DNA of 64,000 bases from Methanococcoides alaskense (GCF_031454185.1 NZ_JAVDQI010000010.1:1-64000), one strand, 5' to 3'; shown: positions 1-9,641, counted from the first letter of the stretch. The notes: a model not told the origin generated them from the sequence alone. Numbers and translations: made by a program.

Positions 1-560
1 GTTCTCGATAGATAGATTTACACTATCAGTCAGAATTAATCGAACTGCCAAATTCAACGTCAGACCGAAAAAGCTCCGGTCTCCACTAATGATCTCGAAT
101 TGAAGGTGATTGAAATTCCACGTATTAAGTGGATTTCCTTAAACTCCTCCATGCTATATATACGTTCCGAATCGGAAAGCATAAACACATTTTTTGAGAA
201 TGTGAATCCAGTCATGAAGAGCATAAACGTTTTTGAACCCTCATCCTGATCGTACCGAAAATGGCACAAATCAGCTCAATGAGAGCACCCCTACCACTAC
301 GCTCTCGTATTTATATGTAGTGTGATAACATTTGACACGGGTTTATATATACACACATGTTTGCACATAACACAAGATATATAATTATAGAGGAGCCCCT
401 AAACGATCGACCTCAAATATAGAAATGATAATCGAAAATATAAAATACATCATTCAGTTACTATAGACGCAAACATCATTGGTCCTACATACATATACAC
501 TAACAAAAAAGTAGTACCACCCACATCACACAATTACCATATCATTAGGATTCGATCAAA
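1..560. other. Left-edge region without a convincing gene
   Basis: No supported gene lies in this stretch. A minus-strand frame at 60-269 starts at TTG and encodes 69 residues, but I recognise no family and cannot exclude a remnant. Two AT-rich TATA-like stretches occur near 340-352 and 378-386, and either could be a promoter for the genes to the right. The last 80 bases before hisS are A/C-rich and show no clear ribosome binding site. Confidence 0.4.
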
Positions 561-1796
561 ATGAAAGTTAGCAAACCAAGGGGAACAAGGGACTTCCTAC
601 CAGAAGAGACCGCTCGCAGGAGAAATGTCGAGAACATAATGAGACAAGTGGTCAACAAATGGGACTACAAAGAAGTTATCACCCCCACCTTTGAGAATCT
701 TGAGCTATTCACCCTCAAATCCGGTGAAGGCGTTATCGGGGAACTATATAATTTCAGTGACAAAGGTGACAGGAAGATGGCACTACGTCCTGAACTTACC
801 GCGCCGGTCATGAGAATGTACGTCAACGAAATGCAGGCAACCCCAAGACCACAAAAACTATTCTATTTCGAGAACTGTTTCCGTTACGAAAGACCACAAA
901 AAGGAAGGTTCCGAGAATTCTGGCAATTCGGCGTAGAAGTTATAGGCAGCAACCGCCCTGACGCAGATGCCGAGATAATTGCCCTTGCAACAACCATGCT
1001 CAACGCAGCAGGCATCAAAGGAGACCTTCACGTAGGCCACCTGGGAATAATCCGCCACATGCTCAAAGAGCTCGAACCCGACCAACAAAGCAAGATAATG
1101 CGCCTCGTAGACAAAAAGGATGATACCGGACTTGAGGACTACTTTGAAGAAATAAACATCCCGGTAGAGCTTAGAAGAAACCTACTGGAGCTTATCTGCG
1201 TCACAGGCACAGATGCAATAGCAAAAGCAAGGGAAATAGTAGGGGACATCGAAGAAATAGATAAATTCGAACAGATCCTGATATTCCTCGACGCATACGA
1301 TATCGATTATTCCATCAACCTTGGCATAGCAAGAGGCCTTGACTACTACACCGGAATGGTCTTCGAAATATATGCAGAAGGACTTGGCGCACAAAATCAG
1401 GTATGCGGTGGAGGCTCATACCAATTGATCCCACTATTTGGCGGCGGAGATGTACCATCCACAGGATTCGGACTTGGATTCGATCGCATAATGGAAGTGT
1501 GCGAAATAATGCCCGAAAAGCAGAAGAGCGTAGTAATAATAGCTACCGATGAAACACGCACCGATGCCATCAAGGTCGCAACAAGCATGCGGAAGGAACT
1601 GACTGTCTACCTGGACATAATGCAGCGCAACTTCAAAACACAACTATCCCATGCCAACAACATTGGAGCAGATTACGCAGTCATAGTCGGAAAGAAAGAG
1701 ATAGAGTCAGGAAAACTAACTGTGAAGAACATGGAAATAGGGGACCAGTCACAACTAACACTGGATGAGGCCATTGAACTAATAAAGAACAGTTAA
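561..1796 (+). CDS. hisS: Histidyl-tRNA synthetase
   Basis: Charges tRNA-His with histidine in the cytoplasm. The 411-residue protein shows the class II aaRS layout: the N-terminal PRGTRDFLPEE segment, motif 2 with FRYERPQKGRFREFWQFG (about residues 110-127), the histidine-specific GLDYYTGMVFEIY signature near residue 260, and motif 3 GFGLGFDRI near residue 310. An anticodon-binding domain follows. Length is normal for the family. The ATG start at 561 has no strong Shine-Dalgarno sequence. The first of four pilin-like genes begins 8 bp after its stop, so they may be cotranscribed, although no functional link is known. Confidence 0.96.
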   Translation: MKVSKPRGTRDFLPEETARRRNVENIMRQVVNKWDYKEVITPTFENLELFTLKSGEGVIGELYNFSDKGDRKMALRPELTAPVMRMYVNEMQATPRPQKLFYFENCFRYERPQKGRFREFWQFGVEVIGSNRPDADAEIIALATTMLNAAGIKGDLHVGHLGIIRHMLKELEPDQQSKIMRLVDKKDDTGLEDYFEEINIPVELRRNLLELICVTGTDAIAKAREIVGDIEEIDKFEQILIFLDAYDIDYSINLGIARGLDYYTGMVFEIYAEGLGAQNQVCGGGSYQLIPLFGGGDVPSTGFGLGFDRIMEVCEIMPEKQKSVVIIATDETRTDAIKVATSMRKELTVYLDIMQRNFKTQLSHANNIGADYAVIVGKKEIESGKLTVKNMEIGDQSQLTLDEAIELIKNS

Positions 1797-1803
1797 AGAC
1801 ATA

Positions 1804-2286
1804 ATGCAACCCAAAAAAAGAACATTCACAAAGGACGAGAGGGCAGACGATTCCCTACCCCTTCGTTTTACGATAACAGCCATACTGGTCCTGTTGATAA
1901 TGGGGCTTGCCATTACCGCAATAGCCGACCTGAAGGAAAAAGCGAATGAAGATATCGCACTCATAGAGATCGGCAAACTCATATCTAACTCAGAGCAGAT
2001 ATATTTCCGTGGCGCAGGATCCACAATATATATAGACATAGAGATACCGGATGACGTGACCATGCACATGGGAACATTAGCCGACAACACACTCTGGCCA
2101 TCCAACGCCAACAATTACTACATCCAGACCGGAAGCCGTTATAAAACATACAGATCCAAAGCCCTTTTCTCAAATTTCGCCATGGACGGACCATACACCA
2201 TAAATTCAGGCCCCCACACCCTAAAGCTTGAAACCCAAAAAGACACTCGGACCAGCAAAATATTTGTCAAAATATCAGAAACATGA
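1804..2286 (+). CDS. Pilin-like single-TM protein (first of four)
   Basis: A 160-residue protein of unknown function. A charged N-terminus (DERADDS, residues 11-17) is followed by one strong membrane helix at about residues 23-42, then an extracytoplasmic domain rich in beta-type sequence. This layout resembles archaeal type IV pilin-like or pseudopilin proteins, but I cannot identify a class III signal peptidase site with certainty. It begins 8 bp after hisS, and its stop overlaps the next start (ATGA at 2283). All four genes 1804-4363 are tightly packed and share this architecture, which suggests a cell-surface complex. No assembly ATPase or platform gene is in the window. Function is inferred from layout only. 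Confidence 0.6.
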   Translation: MQPKKRTFTKDERADDSLPLRFTITAILVLLIMGLAITAIADLKEKANEDIALIEIGKLISNSEQIYFRGAGSTIYIDIEIPDDVTMHMGTLADNTLWPSNANNYYIQTGSRYKTYRSKALFSNFAMDGPYTINSGPHTLKLETQKDTRTSKIFVKISET

Positions 2287-2879
2287 CCAACATCAAGACC
2301 CCCCACATCCACAAAGATCAGAATGCCTGGATAGACCTAACATTATCGAAAGCAGCCCTCATGATCGCAAGCATAGTGATACTTAGTGCATTCTACCAGC
2401 TTTCAACAGATTTCAATGACTTACAAGCCCAGGACCAACTGGATGCAGAAGCATTCGGACTTAAAAATGCCATAGATGACATTGGAAGCAGTTCATTGAA
2501 CAGCATACGTAAGAACGCAACATACACATTCAATGACAAGAACATAGCCAGAGCCATAGTTACAGGCGAATATGTGCGACTGGAAAAAAACCGCAACGGA
2601 ATTGTCTTCTACTCGGTCAAACCCCTGACATTCAAAACAATTCCATTGAAAGAGGAAGACCTGAGAAACATACTTGCAACCAACTTCAATGGCAATGACG
2701 GAAACGAAGATCACACCATTGATGTAAAAGCTGCAACTGTTCTGGAAATACTCTCCATCAAAGGAAGAGAAGAATTAATATTAAATACAGGAAAGAGAGT
2801 ACATATTGAAAAAACTCCAATTTATCTAAAAAACAATACAGAGGTTAATAAAATTGAACTTGTGCTTGTTTATCAGTGA
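2283..2879 (+). CDS. Pilin-like single-TM protein (second of four)
   Basis: A 198-residue protein with a short cytoplasmic N-terminus and one membrane helix at about residues 23-41, which includes ALMIASIVILSAFYQLS. A helical stretch with repeated D and Q (FNDLQAQDQLDAEAFGLKN) comes next, as expected for the stem helix of a pilin-like protein, and then a beta-rich C-terminal part. It overlaps the first gene by 4 bp and the third gene by 26 bp, indicating translational coupling. I recognise no specific family. The shared layout of the group is the only evidence for a surface role. Confidence 0.6.
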   Translation: MTNIKTPHIHKDQNAWIDLTLSKAALMIASIVILSAFYQLSTDFNDLQAQDQLDAEAFGLKNAIDDIGSSSLNSIRKNATYTFNDKNIARAIVTGEYVRLEKNRNGIVFYSVKPLTFKTIPLKEEDLRNILATNFNGNDGNEDHTIDVKAATVLEILSIKGREELILNTGKRVHIEKTPIYLKNNTEVNKIELVLVYQ

Positions 2880-3351
2880 CGAGCGTGCAATACTCGAACC
2901 TCATAACGATATCATTGCAACCGCATTGGTAGTCATTGGATTTGTGATCTTTGCCGCAGTCATGTCAAAAGCCTACCTAACATATGATGAGCAAAGCAGT
3001 TCCATCGAGAACTATGAAGAAGCATCCAGAATAGCTGAAAGTGTTGCCTCATGGGATGAACTTAGAGGAAGTCGACCTGACATAATATCTGCCAAAGAAT
3101 TAGACCTTATTGCAGAACCGATCACAGATGCAGAGATGCATAAACGCTTTTTTGGCAAGTTCACATCGAATAACCATTTTTCAGTAGATATTAGAACAGA
3201 TGACGGAAAATACCACTGGGAAATAAAAAAAGAAGAATATCCAGAAACAGGTAATCTCATTGCGGCATCAATACCTATCATCATCGAAACAACTCCTGCT
3301 CAGCACATAACAGGAACAGTGACTGTTCGAACATGGGGACATCAATGGTGA
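2854..3351 (+). CDS. Pilin-like single-TM protein (third of four)
   Basis: A 165-residue protein starting at a TTG codon. TTG at 2854 is chosen because GAGGT at 2841-2845 sits at correct spacing; TTGs at 2860 and 2866 are alternatives. Residues 9-11 read DER, echoing the DERAD of the first gene in the group, and a membrane helix follows at about residues 19-38. The soluble part has no family signature I can name. The gene begins inside the previous one, and the fourth gene starts 5 bp after its stop. It is probably made together with its neighbours as parts of one envelope-associated assembly. Confidence 0.55.
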   Translation: MNLCLFISDERAILEPHNDIIATALVVIGFVIFAAVMSKAYLTYDEQSSSIENYEEASRIAESVASWDELRGSRPDIISAKELDLIAEPITDAEMHKRFFGKFTSNNHFSVDIRTDDGKYHWEIKKEEYPETGNLIAASIPIIIETTPAQHITGTVTVRTWGHQW

Positions 3352-3355
3352 GAAC

Positions 3356-4363
3356 ATGCCAAAAAAGAACATAATACATGATCAGCATGCGTTCTCGACC
3401 ACAATGGACGCAATATTCTTCCTTGCACTGATATCCATTGCAACAGTAATACTAATGCCATCCATCATGGCAGAAAGACAGTACGATTCAGCAGAATATA
3501 CTGCAAAACAGGATCTCACAGCACACATATTAAGTTCACTCCTAAATACCAAGATCGACAAATTTTATTATGAGGCAGAACATTCCGGCATCAACGGAAC
3601 GAGTAGCCTGATAGACACCCTGATAAATGGATCATCCGCCAACCCATTTAATAAACAACACAATCACCGCACATTTGCAGAAATAATAGCGGAAGATCTG
3701 ATCCTCACCCTATCATTCAATGATAGCGGTACCACACAAACGATCGAACCAATAGTCGACCCTCACAAAGAACAAACAACTATCGCCATCACCAACTACC
3801 TTGACAAAAGAATAGGCGGACGATATAACTACCAACTTCATACCACATGGGAGCCAGTTGAGGGATATCCGCTCAAAAGCTCGATGTCGGTCGGCATCAA
3901 GCCGCCAATAGATGCAGTAAAACAAAGTTCAAGGGTGACACTGCCAACAAATAACAGACCATCAAAAAGCTACTTGCTGGATACAATTAACGACACGACC
4001 CTCACGACATATATCAACTCCTCGAACACAACTAAATTCGGCACATATTATGATAGTTTCAACAATACTATCGATGTTGCCGCACTATTATCAGCACAAA
4101 TGATACCCCATACAGCGTACCCTTTTGAATTCAACAACAACAACACAATAATAATTACAGAACAAGAGATGGTCCGAGCCAACCAAAATAATATTGCGAA
4201 CTACCTAAAAAGCAGCATGGCAGAGGAGATAAATAACACAGTATACCAAATGGCAAATACCAGTGATATCAATAAGACCAGACAACTCAGGGATGATCAG
4301 ATAGAGTCCATTTATAATAAGGTCAATAAAGGATATGTTGATATCACCCTCTCCATATGGTGA
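3356..4363 (+). CDS. Pilin-like single-TM protein, large (fourth of four)
   Basis: A 335-residue protein with one N-terminal membrane helix (about residues 17-36) and a long extracytoplasmic domain rich in Asn, Thr and Ser. It contains many N-x-S/T sequons (for example NGTS, NDTT, NNTI), as expected for a glycosylated archaeal surface protein. It is the largest and last member of the four-gene set, the place where a major or tip subunit might sit. GGTGAG at 3348-3353 serves as a close ribosome binding site. The exact family is not recognised, and a surface location is inferred from the helix and sequons. Confidence 0.6.
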   Translation: MPKKNIIHDQHAFSTTMDAIFFLALISIATVILMPSIMAERQYDSAEYTAKQDLTAHILSSLLNTKIDKFYYEAEHSGINGTSSLIDTLINGSSANPFNKQHNHRTFAEIIAEDLILTLSFNDSGTTQTIEPIVDPHKEQTTIAITNYLDKRIGGRYNYQLHTTWEPVEGYPLKSSMSVGIKPPIDAVKQSSRVTLPTNNRPSKSYLLDTINDTTLTTYINSSNTTKFGTYYDSFNNTIDVAALLSAQMIPHTAYPFEFNNNNTIIITEQEMVRANQNNIANYLKSSMAEEINNTVYQMANTSDINKTRQLRDDQIESIYNKVNKGYVDITLSIW

Positions 4364-4478
4364 GCAAGACAATAACCTTTATATTAAATGTCAAGCGTAT
4401 AAAGGTCACTTCGCCACAGTACCGATTCAAGTTAATGTTCCCAACGTTCCTTTAACTTGAGCACAAACTCAAAACAAT

Positions 4479-4514
4479 AATATATAGAATATAACATTAT
4501 AATCATCAGGAGGA
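4479..4514 (+). promoter_or_regulatory. Probable rps15 promoter and RBS
   Basis: An AATATATAG box at 4479-4487 lies about 21 bases upstream of a perfect AGGAGGA (4508-4514) and about 33 bases from the ATG of rps15. Archaeal TATA boxes lie roughly 25 bases before the start of transcription, so this predicts a very short leader. A second TATA-like site (CTTTATATTA, 4377-4386) is possible. Confidence 0.4.
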
Positions 4515-4519
4515 ACGCT

Positions 4520-4978
4520 ATGGCAAAAATGCATACCCGTACAAAAGGAAAATCCGGTTCAACAAGGCCGATCAGATCAGAATCACCAGCATGGTCCACA
4601 ACAACAACAGAAGAGATCACAAAGGTAGTACTTGACCTCTGGAAACAGGGCAAATCTACAAGTGTTATTGGAATGGTACTCAGAGACAACTATGGTGTAC
4701 CTGATGTCAAACTCGCAACAGGAAAGAAGGTAACAGAAATCCTGAGAGACAACAGCGAGGAACCAAACGTACCTGAAGACCTCTACAACCTTATTGTAAA
4801 GGCTATCGGATTGCGTAAACACCTTGTAGTTAACAACAAGGATGTACACAACAAGAGATCATTGCAGTCAGCTGAATCAAAGATCAGAAGGCTCGTCAAA
4901 TACTACCAGTCCGCAAAGGTACTCCCTATTGACTGGAAGTACAAACCAGAAACAGCAGAAATGTTGATCACAAGATAA
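4520..4978 (+). CDS. rps15: Small-subunit ribosomal protein uS15 (S15P, archaeal)
   Basis: Structural protein of the 30S subunit. The 152-residue protein has the archaeal/eukaryotic form: an N-terminal extension (MAKMHTRTKGKSGSTRP) followed by the uS15 core, with GLRKHLVVNNKDVHNKRSLQ near residues 97-116 and a basic C-terminal helix. The start is fixed by AGGAGGA five bases upstream. It is a single gene with its own promoter and a hairpin downstream. Archaeal uS15 carries about 60 more N-terminal residues than the bacterial protein, and this one fits. Confidence 0.96.
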   Translation: MAKMHTRTKGKSGSTRPIRSESPAWSTTTTEEITKVVLDLWKQGKSTSVIGMVLRDNYGVPDVKLATGKKVTEILRDNSEEPNVPEDLYNLIVKAIGLRKHLVVNNKDVHNKRSLQSAESKIRRLVKYYQSAKVLPIDWKYKPETAEMLITR

Positions 4979-5045
4979 GTGGCCTGGCCACTCTTGTGAA
5001 TTTATTGATGTTCGGCTCATGCCGATCATCCATCTACTTTTTTTA
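4979..5045 (+). terminator. Hairpins and T-tract after rps15
   Basis: GTGG/CCAC (4979-4991) and a CGGC-TCAT-GCCG hairpin (about 5013-5024) follow directly after the stop codon. A run of T residues at about 5038-5044 comes next. Together these are consistent with transcription termination; the T-tract is the stronger archaeal signal. The remaining bases up to 5215 hold nothing I can identify. Confidence 0.4.
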
Positions 5046-5214
5046 CATTTATTGACATTCTTTCAACTACTAATACCAGCATAACGTCCTATTCATATCA
5101 CTATTCCTGTAGACAGACCCTCATATGATCCTTAGTACTCTTGCCATTAACATAGATCCAGCCATACGAATTCAGTTGAATCCTTAAAGATTCCTATAAA
5201 TCCCTAAAAGGCAA

Positions 5215-5223
5215 GATATAAAT
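5215..5223 (+). promoter_or_regulatory. TATA box of the UDP-GlcNAc cluster
   Basis: GATATAAAT lies 24 bases upstream of the ATG at 5247, and no Shine-Dalgarno sequence lies between them. The distance predicts transcription starting at or within a few bases of the ATG, so the first gene of the cluster is probably translated from a leaderless mRNA. Confidence 0.5.
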
Positions 5224-5246
5224 TCTTAGAATGACCTCTAAAAGTC

Positions 5247-6464
5247 ATGAAAGCTGTAATCTTGGCTGCCGGAGAAGGACTACGTTGCAGGCCACTCACA
5301 CTGACACGTTCAAAGGTCATGCTGCCCGTTGCAAATAAACCAATAATAGAGCATGTAATAGACTCACTCGCAAAAAACGGGATAAAGGACCTCATCATTG
5401 TAGTAGGCTACGAAAGAGAACGTATAATGGACTATTTTGAAGATGGTATTGATTTTGGAATAAACATAACATACGTCCACCAGAAAGCACAGCTTGGAAC
5501 AGCACATGCTATAAAGCAGGTTGCAGAACTTATGGAAGAAGAGGACGAAACATTCCTGGTCCTCAACGGCGACAACGTAATAGAGACAAGCACCATCAAA
5601 GACCTTCTGGAAAATCACAAAGGAAATGCGACCATATTAACAGCGAGAAAAGAACATACTCGCGGATATGGCGTCATCATTTGCGATGGCAAAAAAGTAA
5701 AGAAGATAATTGAAAAACCCACCTTTGAGATCAGCCATGTAGTAAACACAGGCATATACATGTTCGACCAGGAGATTTTTGAAAGGATCGAGCAAACCCC
5801 CATATCCCAAATGGGAGAATACGCAATAACAGATACATTGCAACAGATGATCGATGATGGCATCCAGGTAGAACATGTGATAACAGATTCACTATGGCGT
5901 GATGCCATCTTTTCATGGGACATATTAAAAGACAATTCAATGGTCCTTGACAGGTACAAAGAACATGAAATAAAAGGTACTGTTGAAGAAGGTGCCATAA
6001 TTCGCGGAAACGTCAGTATTGGAAACAATACGATAATAAGATCAGGATGCTACATCGTAGGACCTGCCCTTATCGGAGACAATTGTGAGATCGCACCAAC
6101 CGTTGTGATCCTCCCATCCACCACAATAGGGGACAACGTAACCATAAGCTCATTCACCCACATACAGAACAGCATCATTATGAACAATACACGGATAGGA
6201 AACCATTCAAACATAGCCAACTCCGTAATAGGAATGAACAATTTCATTGGACCTTACTTCATCACAGAGGACAAAGAGAATCTCAAGATCGAAATGGAAG
6301 AAGAGATACAAACTGCCGATAAACTTGGGACCATCACAGGTGATGACAACATAATAGGCCACCGGGTGCTTGTCAAAGCTGGAGCAATGATATCATCGAA
6401 CTGCAATATCGATTCAGGAAAGATAATATCCCGGAATTTGCCTGAAAATTCCATTGTGGTCTAA
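5247..6464 (+). CDS. Bifunctional sugar-1-phosphate nucleotidyltransferase/acetyltransferase (GlmU-like, copy 1)
   Basis: A 405-residue two-domain protein. The N-terminal Rossmann nucleotidyltransferase domain (about 1-230) carries LAAGEGLRCRPLT and SKVMLPVANKPII. The C-terminal part (about 245-400) is a left-handed beta-helix of hexapeptide repeats, as in acetyltransferases. Archaeal relatives acetylate glucosamine-1-phosphate and couple it to UTP, giving UDP-GlcNAc; some also act as glucose-1-P thymidylyl- or uridylyltransferases. The usual GTRMRP is here GLRCRP, with Thr to Leu and Met to Cys changes near the nucleotide loop. It heads a cluster with glmS, glmM and a second paralogue at 9638, and the division of labour between the paralogues cannot be read from sequence. 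Confidence 0.88.
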   Translation: MKAVILAAGEGLRCRPLTLTRSKVMLPVANKPIIEHVIDSLAKNGIKDLIIVVGYERERIMDYFEDGIDFGINITYVHQKAQLGTAHAIKQVAELMEEEDETFLVLNGDNVIETSTIKDLLENHKGNATILTARKEHTRGYGVIICDGKKVKKIIEKPTFEISHVVNTGIYMFDQEIFERIEQTPISQMGEYAITDTLQQMIDDGIQVEHVITDSLWRDAIFSWDILKDNSMVLDRYKEHEIKGTVEEGAIIRGNVSIGNNTIIRSGCYIVGPALIGDNCEIAPTVVILPSTTIGDNVTISSFTHIQNSIIMNNTRIGNHSNIANSVIGMNNFIGPYFITEDKENLKIEMEEEIQTADKLGTITGDDNIIGHRVLVKAGAMISSNCNIDSGKIISRNLPENSIVV

Positions 6465-6475
6465 GAGGTATTAAA

Positions 6476-8320
6476 ATGTGCGGAATTATAGGATATGTAG
6501 GAACGCGGGATGCTGCCCCCATATTAGTAGAGTCATTGAAAAAACTTGAATACAGAGGTTATGACTCCGCAGGCATAACACTACTAAATGAAAATATAAC
6601 TACATACAAGACCATAGGCAGAATAAAAGATCTTGAAAAAATACTTAAGGACGACATAAAGGGAAACATCGGCATTGGACACACACGCTGGGCCACACAT
6701 GGAGTACCAAGTACCGTCAACTCCCACCCACACAACTCAGGTGATATATCCGTAGTCCATAATGGGATCATTGAGAATTACCTGAACATAAAAGAACAAT
6801 TACAAAAAAAAGGATATAAATTCCTCTCTGAAACTGACACAGAGGTCATTGCACATCTGATGCATTCAAAATTATATGGCAGTGCAAACAATACCGAAAA
6901 GACATGCGACCTATTCACTGCACTTCAACAGACATTAAAAGAATTAGAAGGATCATATGCCATCACCACCGTTTGTGGCAGTGAACCTGATACCATGCTG
7001 GCAGCCAGAAAAGATAGCCCTCTGATAATAGGTATAGGGGATGGTGAATACTACGCAGCATCTGACGTTACAGCTTTTCTAAGTCACACAAAAAAAGTCG
7101 TTTTTGTAGATGATCTGAACCTCGTTAAAATGCAACCAAGTGGAGTTGAATTTTACGACATCGACGGAAATGTGATAGAAAAGGAAACAACTACCATCGA
7201 ATGGGATATCGAAGCAGCAGAAAAAGCAGGCTATGAGCACTTCATGCTTAAAGAGATACACGAGCAAGCGACTTCTGTGCATGACACGTTCGCAGGAAAG
7301 CTGTCCGAACTTGACGGTTCGGTCAATCTGGAAGAATTGAACATATCCGACGAAGAGATCAGGAATATTGACAGGATAGAGATAATTGCCTGCGGAACAT
7401 CATGGAATGCAGGACTTCTAGGAAAATACTTTTTTGAGAACCTTGCCGGAATACACACTGATGTAGACATCGCCTCAGAGTTCCGATACGGCAATCCGAT
7501 AATGAGACATAATGTCCTCTCAATTGCTATAACGCAATCCGGTGAAACAGCAGATACCCTTGCAGCCGTCAAAAGCTGCAAAGCTTACGGTTGTAGTTCC
7601 ATTGCTATTACCAATGTTGTTGGTAGCAGCATAACAAGAGTTGTCGACAGCGTCCTATATACAAGAGCAGGGCCAGAGATAGGGGTTGCCGCCACAAAGA
7701 CGTTCACAGCCCAGCTTATAGTGCTTTATTTACTTTCCATACGCTTTGCAAGAGCCAGAGGAACCATCAACACAAATGAAGCAAAGGACCTGCTGATAGA
7801 ACTTAAAAGGATTCCGGGAAAGATACAGAAGATATTGAACCACAAAGCGGAGATCCGTGAATGTGCTGAGATCTTCGCAGAAGAGAGGGATTATTTCTTT
7901 GTTGGAAGAAATGTGAACTATCCAGTTGCACTGGAAGGTGCACTAAAGCTCAAAGAAATATCATACATACATGCCGAAGGCTTTGCCGGCGGAGAATTAA
8001 AGCACGGACCACTGGCCCTTCTTGATAAGGGAACCCCCGTTGTCGCAATTGCTACAAAGGGGCATGTCTATGACAAGATATTGAGCAACATAAAGGAAGT
8101 AAAGGCAAGAGAAGCCATGGTCATTGCCGTAGCAGAAAAAGGTGATACGGAGATAGAGAAATATGTTGACCATGTGCTGCGCATTCCACCGACACATGAG
8201 ATGCTTGCACCAATACTGTCATCCGTTGTACTGCAATTGCTTGCATATTATACCGCCCTTGCAAGAGACTGCTCTATAGACAAACCGAAGAACCTTGCAA
8301 AAAGCGTAACTGTTGAATAA
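6476..8320 (+). CDS. glmS: Glutamine-fructose-6-phosphate aminotransferase (isomerizing)
   Basis: Converts fructose-6-phosphate and glutamine to glucosamine-6-phosphate and glutamate, the committed step to UDP-GlcNAc. The 614-residue protein begins MCGIIGYVG, giving the catalytic Cys2 after Met removal. The N-terminal glutaminase domain spans about 1-225, and two SIS isomerase domains follow. ACGTSWNAG, TQSGETADT and the C-terminal NLAKSVTVE are typical. GAGGT lies 6 bases before the ATG. The gene starts 11 bp after the nucleotidyltransferase and is followed by glmM in the same operon. No glmS ribozyme-like leader is present, nor expected in archaea. Confidence 0.97.
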   Translation: MCGIIGYVGTRDAAPILVESLKKLEYRGYDSAGITLLNENITTYKTIGRIKDLEKILKDDIKGNIGIGHTRWATHGVPSTVNSHPHNSGDISVVHNGIIENYLNIKEQLQKKGYKFLSETDTEVIAHLMHSKLYGSANNTEKTCDLFTALQQTLKELEGSYAITTVCGSEPDTMLAARKDSPLIIGIGDGEYYAASDVTAFLSHTKKVVFVDDLNLVKMQPSGVEFYDIDGNVIEKETTTIEWDIEAAEKAGYEHFMLKEIHEQATSVHDTFAGKLSELDGSVNLEELNISDEEIRNIDRIEIIACGTSWNAGLLGKYFFENLAGIHTDVDIASEFRYGNPIMRHNVLSIAITQSGETADTLAAVKSCKAYGCSSIAITNVVGSSITRVVDSVLYTRAGPEIGVAATKTFTAQLIVLYLLSIRFARARGTINTNEAKDLLIELKRIPGKIQKILNHKAEIRECAEIFAEERDYFFVGRNVNYPVALEGALKLKEISYIHAEGFAGGELKHGPLALLDKGTPVVAIATKGHVYDKILSNIKEVKAREAMVIAVAEKGDTEIEKYVDHVLRIPPTHEMLAPILSSVVLQLLAYYTALARDCSIDKPKNLAKSVTVE

Positions 8321-8339
8321 GGAAAAATGGAGCTATCAT

Positions 8340-9641
8340 ATGAAATTATTCGGATCATCTGGAATAAGAGGAATTACCAATAAGGAAGTTACAACAGACC
8401 TTGCCCTGAAGGTAGGTCTTGCACTCGGTAAAACAAAAAGGAGTGCAGTTGTAGGTCGTGACCCCCGCATTGCAGGAGAAATGATAGAACATGCCATAAT
8501 TTCCGGGCTTCTTTCAGCAGGCTGTGATGTTGTACGTATCGGAATGGTCAGTACGCCAACCCTTGCATATGCAACAAAGGACTATGATTGTGGAGTAATG
8601 ATAACTGCATCCCATAATCCCGCAGAATATGTAGGAATAAAGTTATGGAACCCTGATGGAATGGCCTTTGATTCCAGCCAGCAGGAAGAGATAGAGGACT
8701 GCATAGAAATAGAAGATTTCGAACCTGTCAGTTGGGACAAAATAGGCAATGTGTCAGAAGATGCGAATGCAATCCGCCAGCACACCAACATGATATTGCA
8801 GAATGTCAAAAGGTCATCAAAACGTGTTATCATTGACTGCGGATGCGGTGCAGGTAGCACGATAACTCCATATGTGCTCCGTAAAATGGGCTGTGAGGTC
8901 ATCACCCTTAATTCCCAACCTGACGGTTACTTCCCGGCACGCAATCCCGAACCCAACGATGCGAACCTTACCCTGCTCAAAACAGCCGTAAAAGAATTCG
9001 GTGCAGATATTGGCATTGCCCAGGATGGCGATGCAGACAGGATGATGGCGATCGACGAGAAGGGAGAGTTCATTACCGGCGATGAGATGCTTGCACTTTT
9101 TGCCAGACATGAATGCGATGAAGGTGCTAAAATTGTCGTACCCGTGGATACCTCGATGATGGTGGACGATGCCCTGCCCAGCTCAACTGTGATTCGTACA
9201 AGGGTCGGAGATGTCTACGTTGCAGAAGAGATCAAAAAATGCAACGCAGATATTGGAGGAGAACCTTCCGGAAGCTGGATCTTCCCGAAGATATCCTATT
9301 GTCCGGATGGGATATTCGCTTCTGCAAAGATAATGGAGCTTATAGAGAGCAGAACATTGTCAGAGCTTAAAGAAGAATTACCCCATTATCCAACATATCG
9401 CGGCACAGTGAAATGTGACAACGAAAGGAAAGCGCATGTTATGGAAGTTGTCCATTCAAAACTCGATAAATGCGGGAATATATCTGACATCGATGGAATA
9501 CGCGTGGAAATGGATAACGGATGGGTTCTTGTGAGACCTTCAGGGACAGAACCGAAGATAAGGATCACAGCCGAAGCAAGAGAAGGTGCTGATAGATTGT
9601 TCAGCATGGCAGAGAACATTATCAAGGAGGCCCTTAATTGA
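8340..9641 (+). CDS. glmM: Phosphoglucosamine mutase
   Basis: Interconverts glucosamine-6-phosphate and glucosamine-1-phosphate. The 433-residue alpha-D-phosphohexomutase has the N-terminal LFGSSGIRG, the active-site phosphoserine loop TASHNP (near residue 90), the metal loop DGDADR (near 228) and the C-terminal phosphate-binding RPSGTEPKIR. The start at 8340 is preferred over an in-frame upstream ATG at 8313 because GGAG at 8329-8332 is properly spaced and the homologous protein begins at MKLFGSSGIRG. Its stop overlaps the TTG start of the next gene. It sits between glmS and the second nucleotidyltransferase, so reaction order nearly follows gene order. Confidence 0.95.
   Translation: MKLFGSSGIRGITNKEVTTDLALKVGLALGKTKRSAVVGRDPRIAGEMIEHAIISGLLSAGCDVVRIGMVSTPTLAYATKDYDCGVMITASHNPAEYVGIKLWNPDGMAFDSSQQEEIEDCIEIEDFEPVSWDKIGNVSEDANAIRQHTNMILQNVKRSSKRVIIDCGCGAGSTITPYVLRKMGCEVITLNSQPDGYFPARNPEPNDANLTLLKTAVKEFGADIGIAQDGDADRMMAIDEKGEFITGDEMLALFARHECDEGAKIVVPVDTSMMVDDALPSSTVIRTRVGDVYVAEEIKKCNADIGGEPSGSWIFPKISYCPDGIFASAKIMELIESRTLSELKEELPHYPTYRGTVKCDNERKAHVMEVVHSKLDKCGNISDIDGIRVEMDNGWVLVRPSGTEPKIRITAEAREGADRLFSMAENIIKEALN

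Noticed and set aside
60..269. 69-residue minus-strand frame starting at TTG
   Set aside because: No recognised family, weak start signal and no neighbour support; could be a remnant but not a supported gene.
8313..8339. Upstream ATG as glmM start
   Set aside because: It overlaps glmS and lacks a spaced ribosome binding site; the ATG at 8340 matches the family N-terminus.
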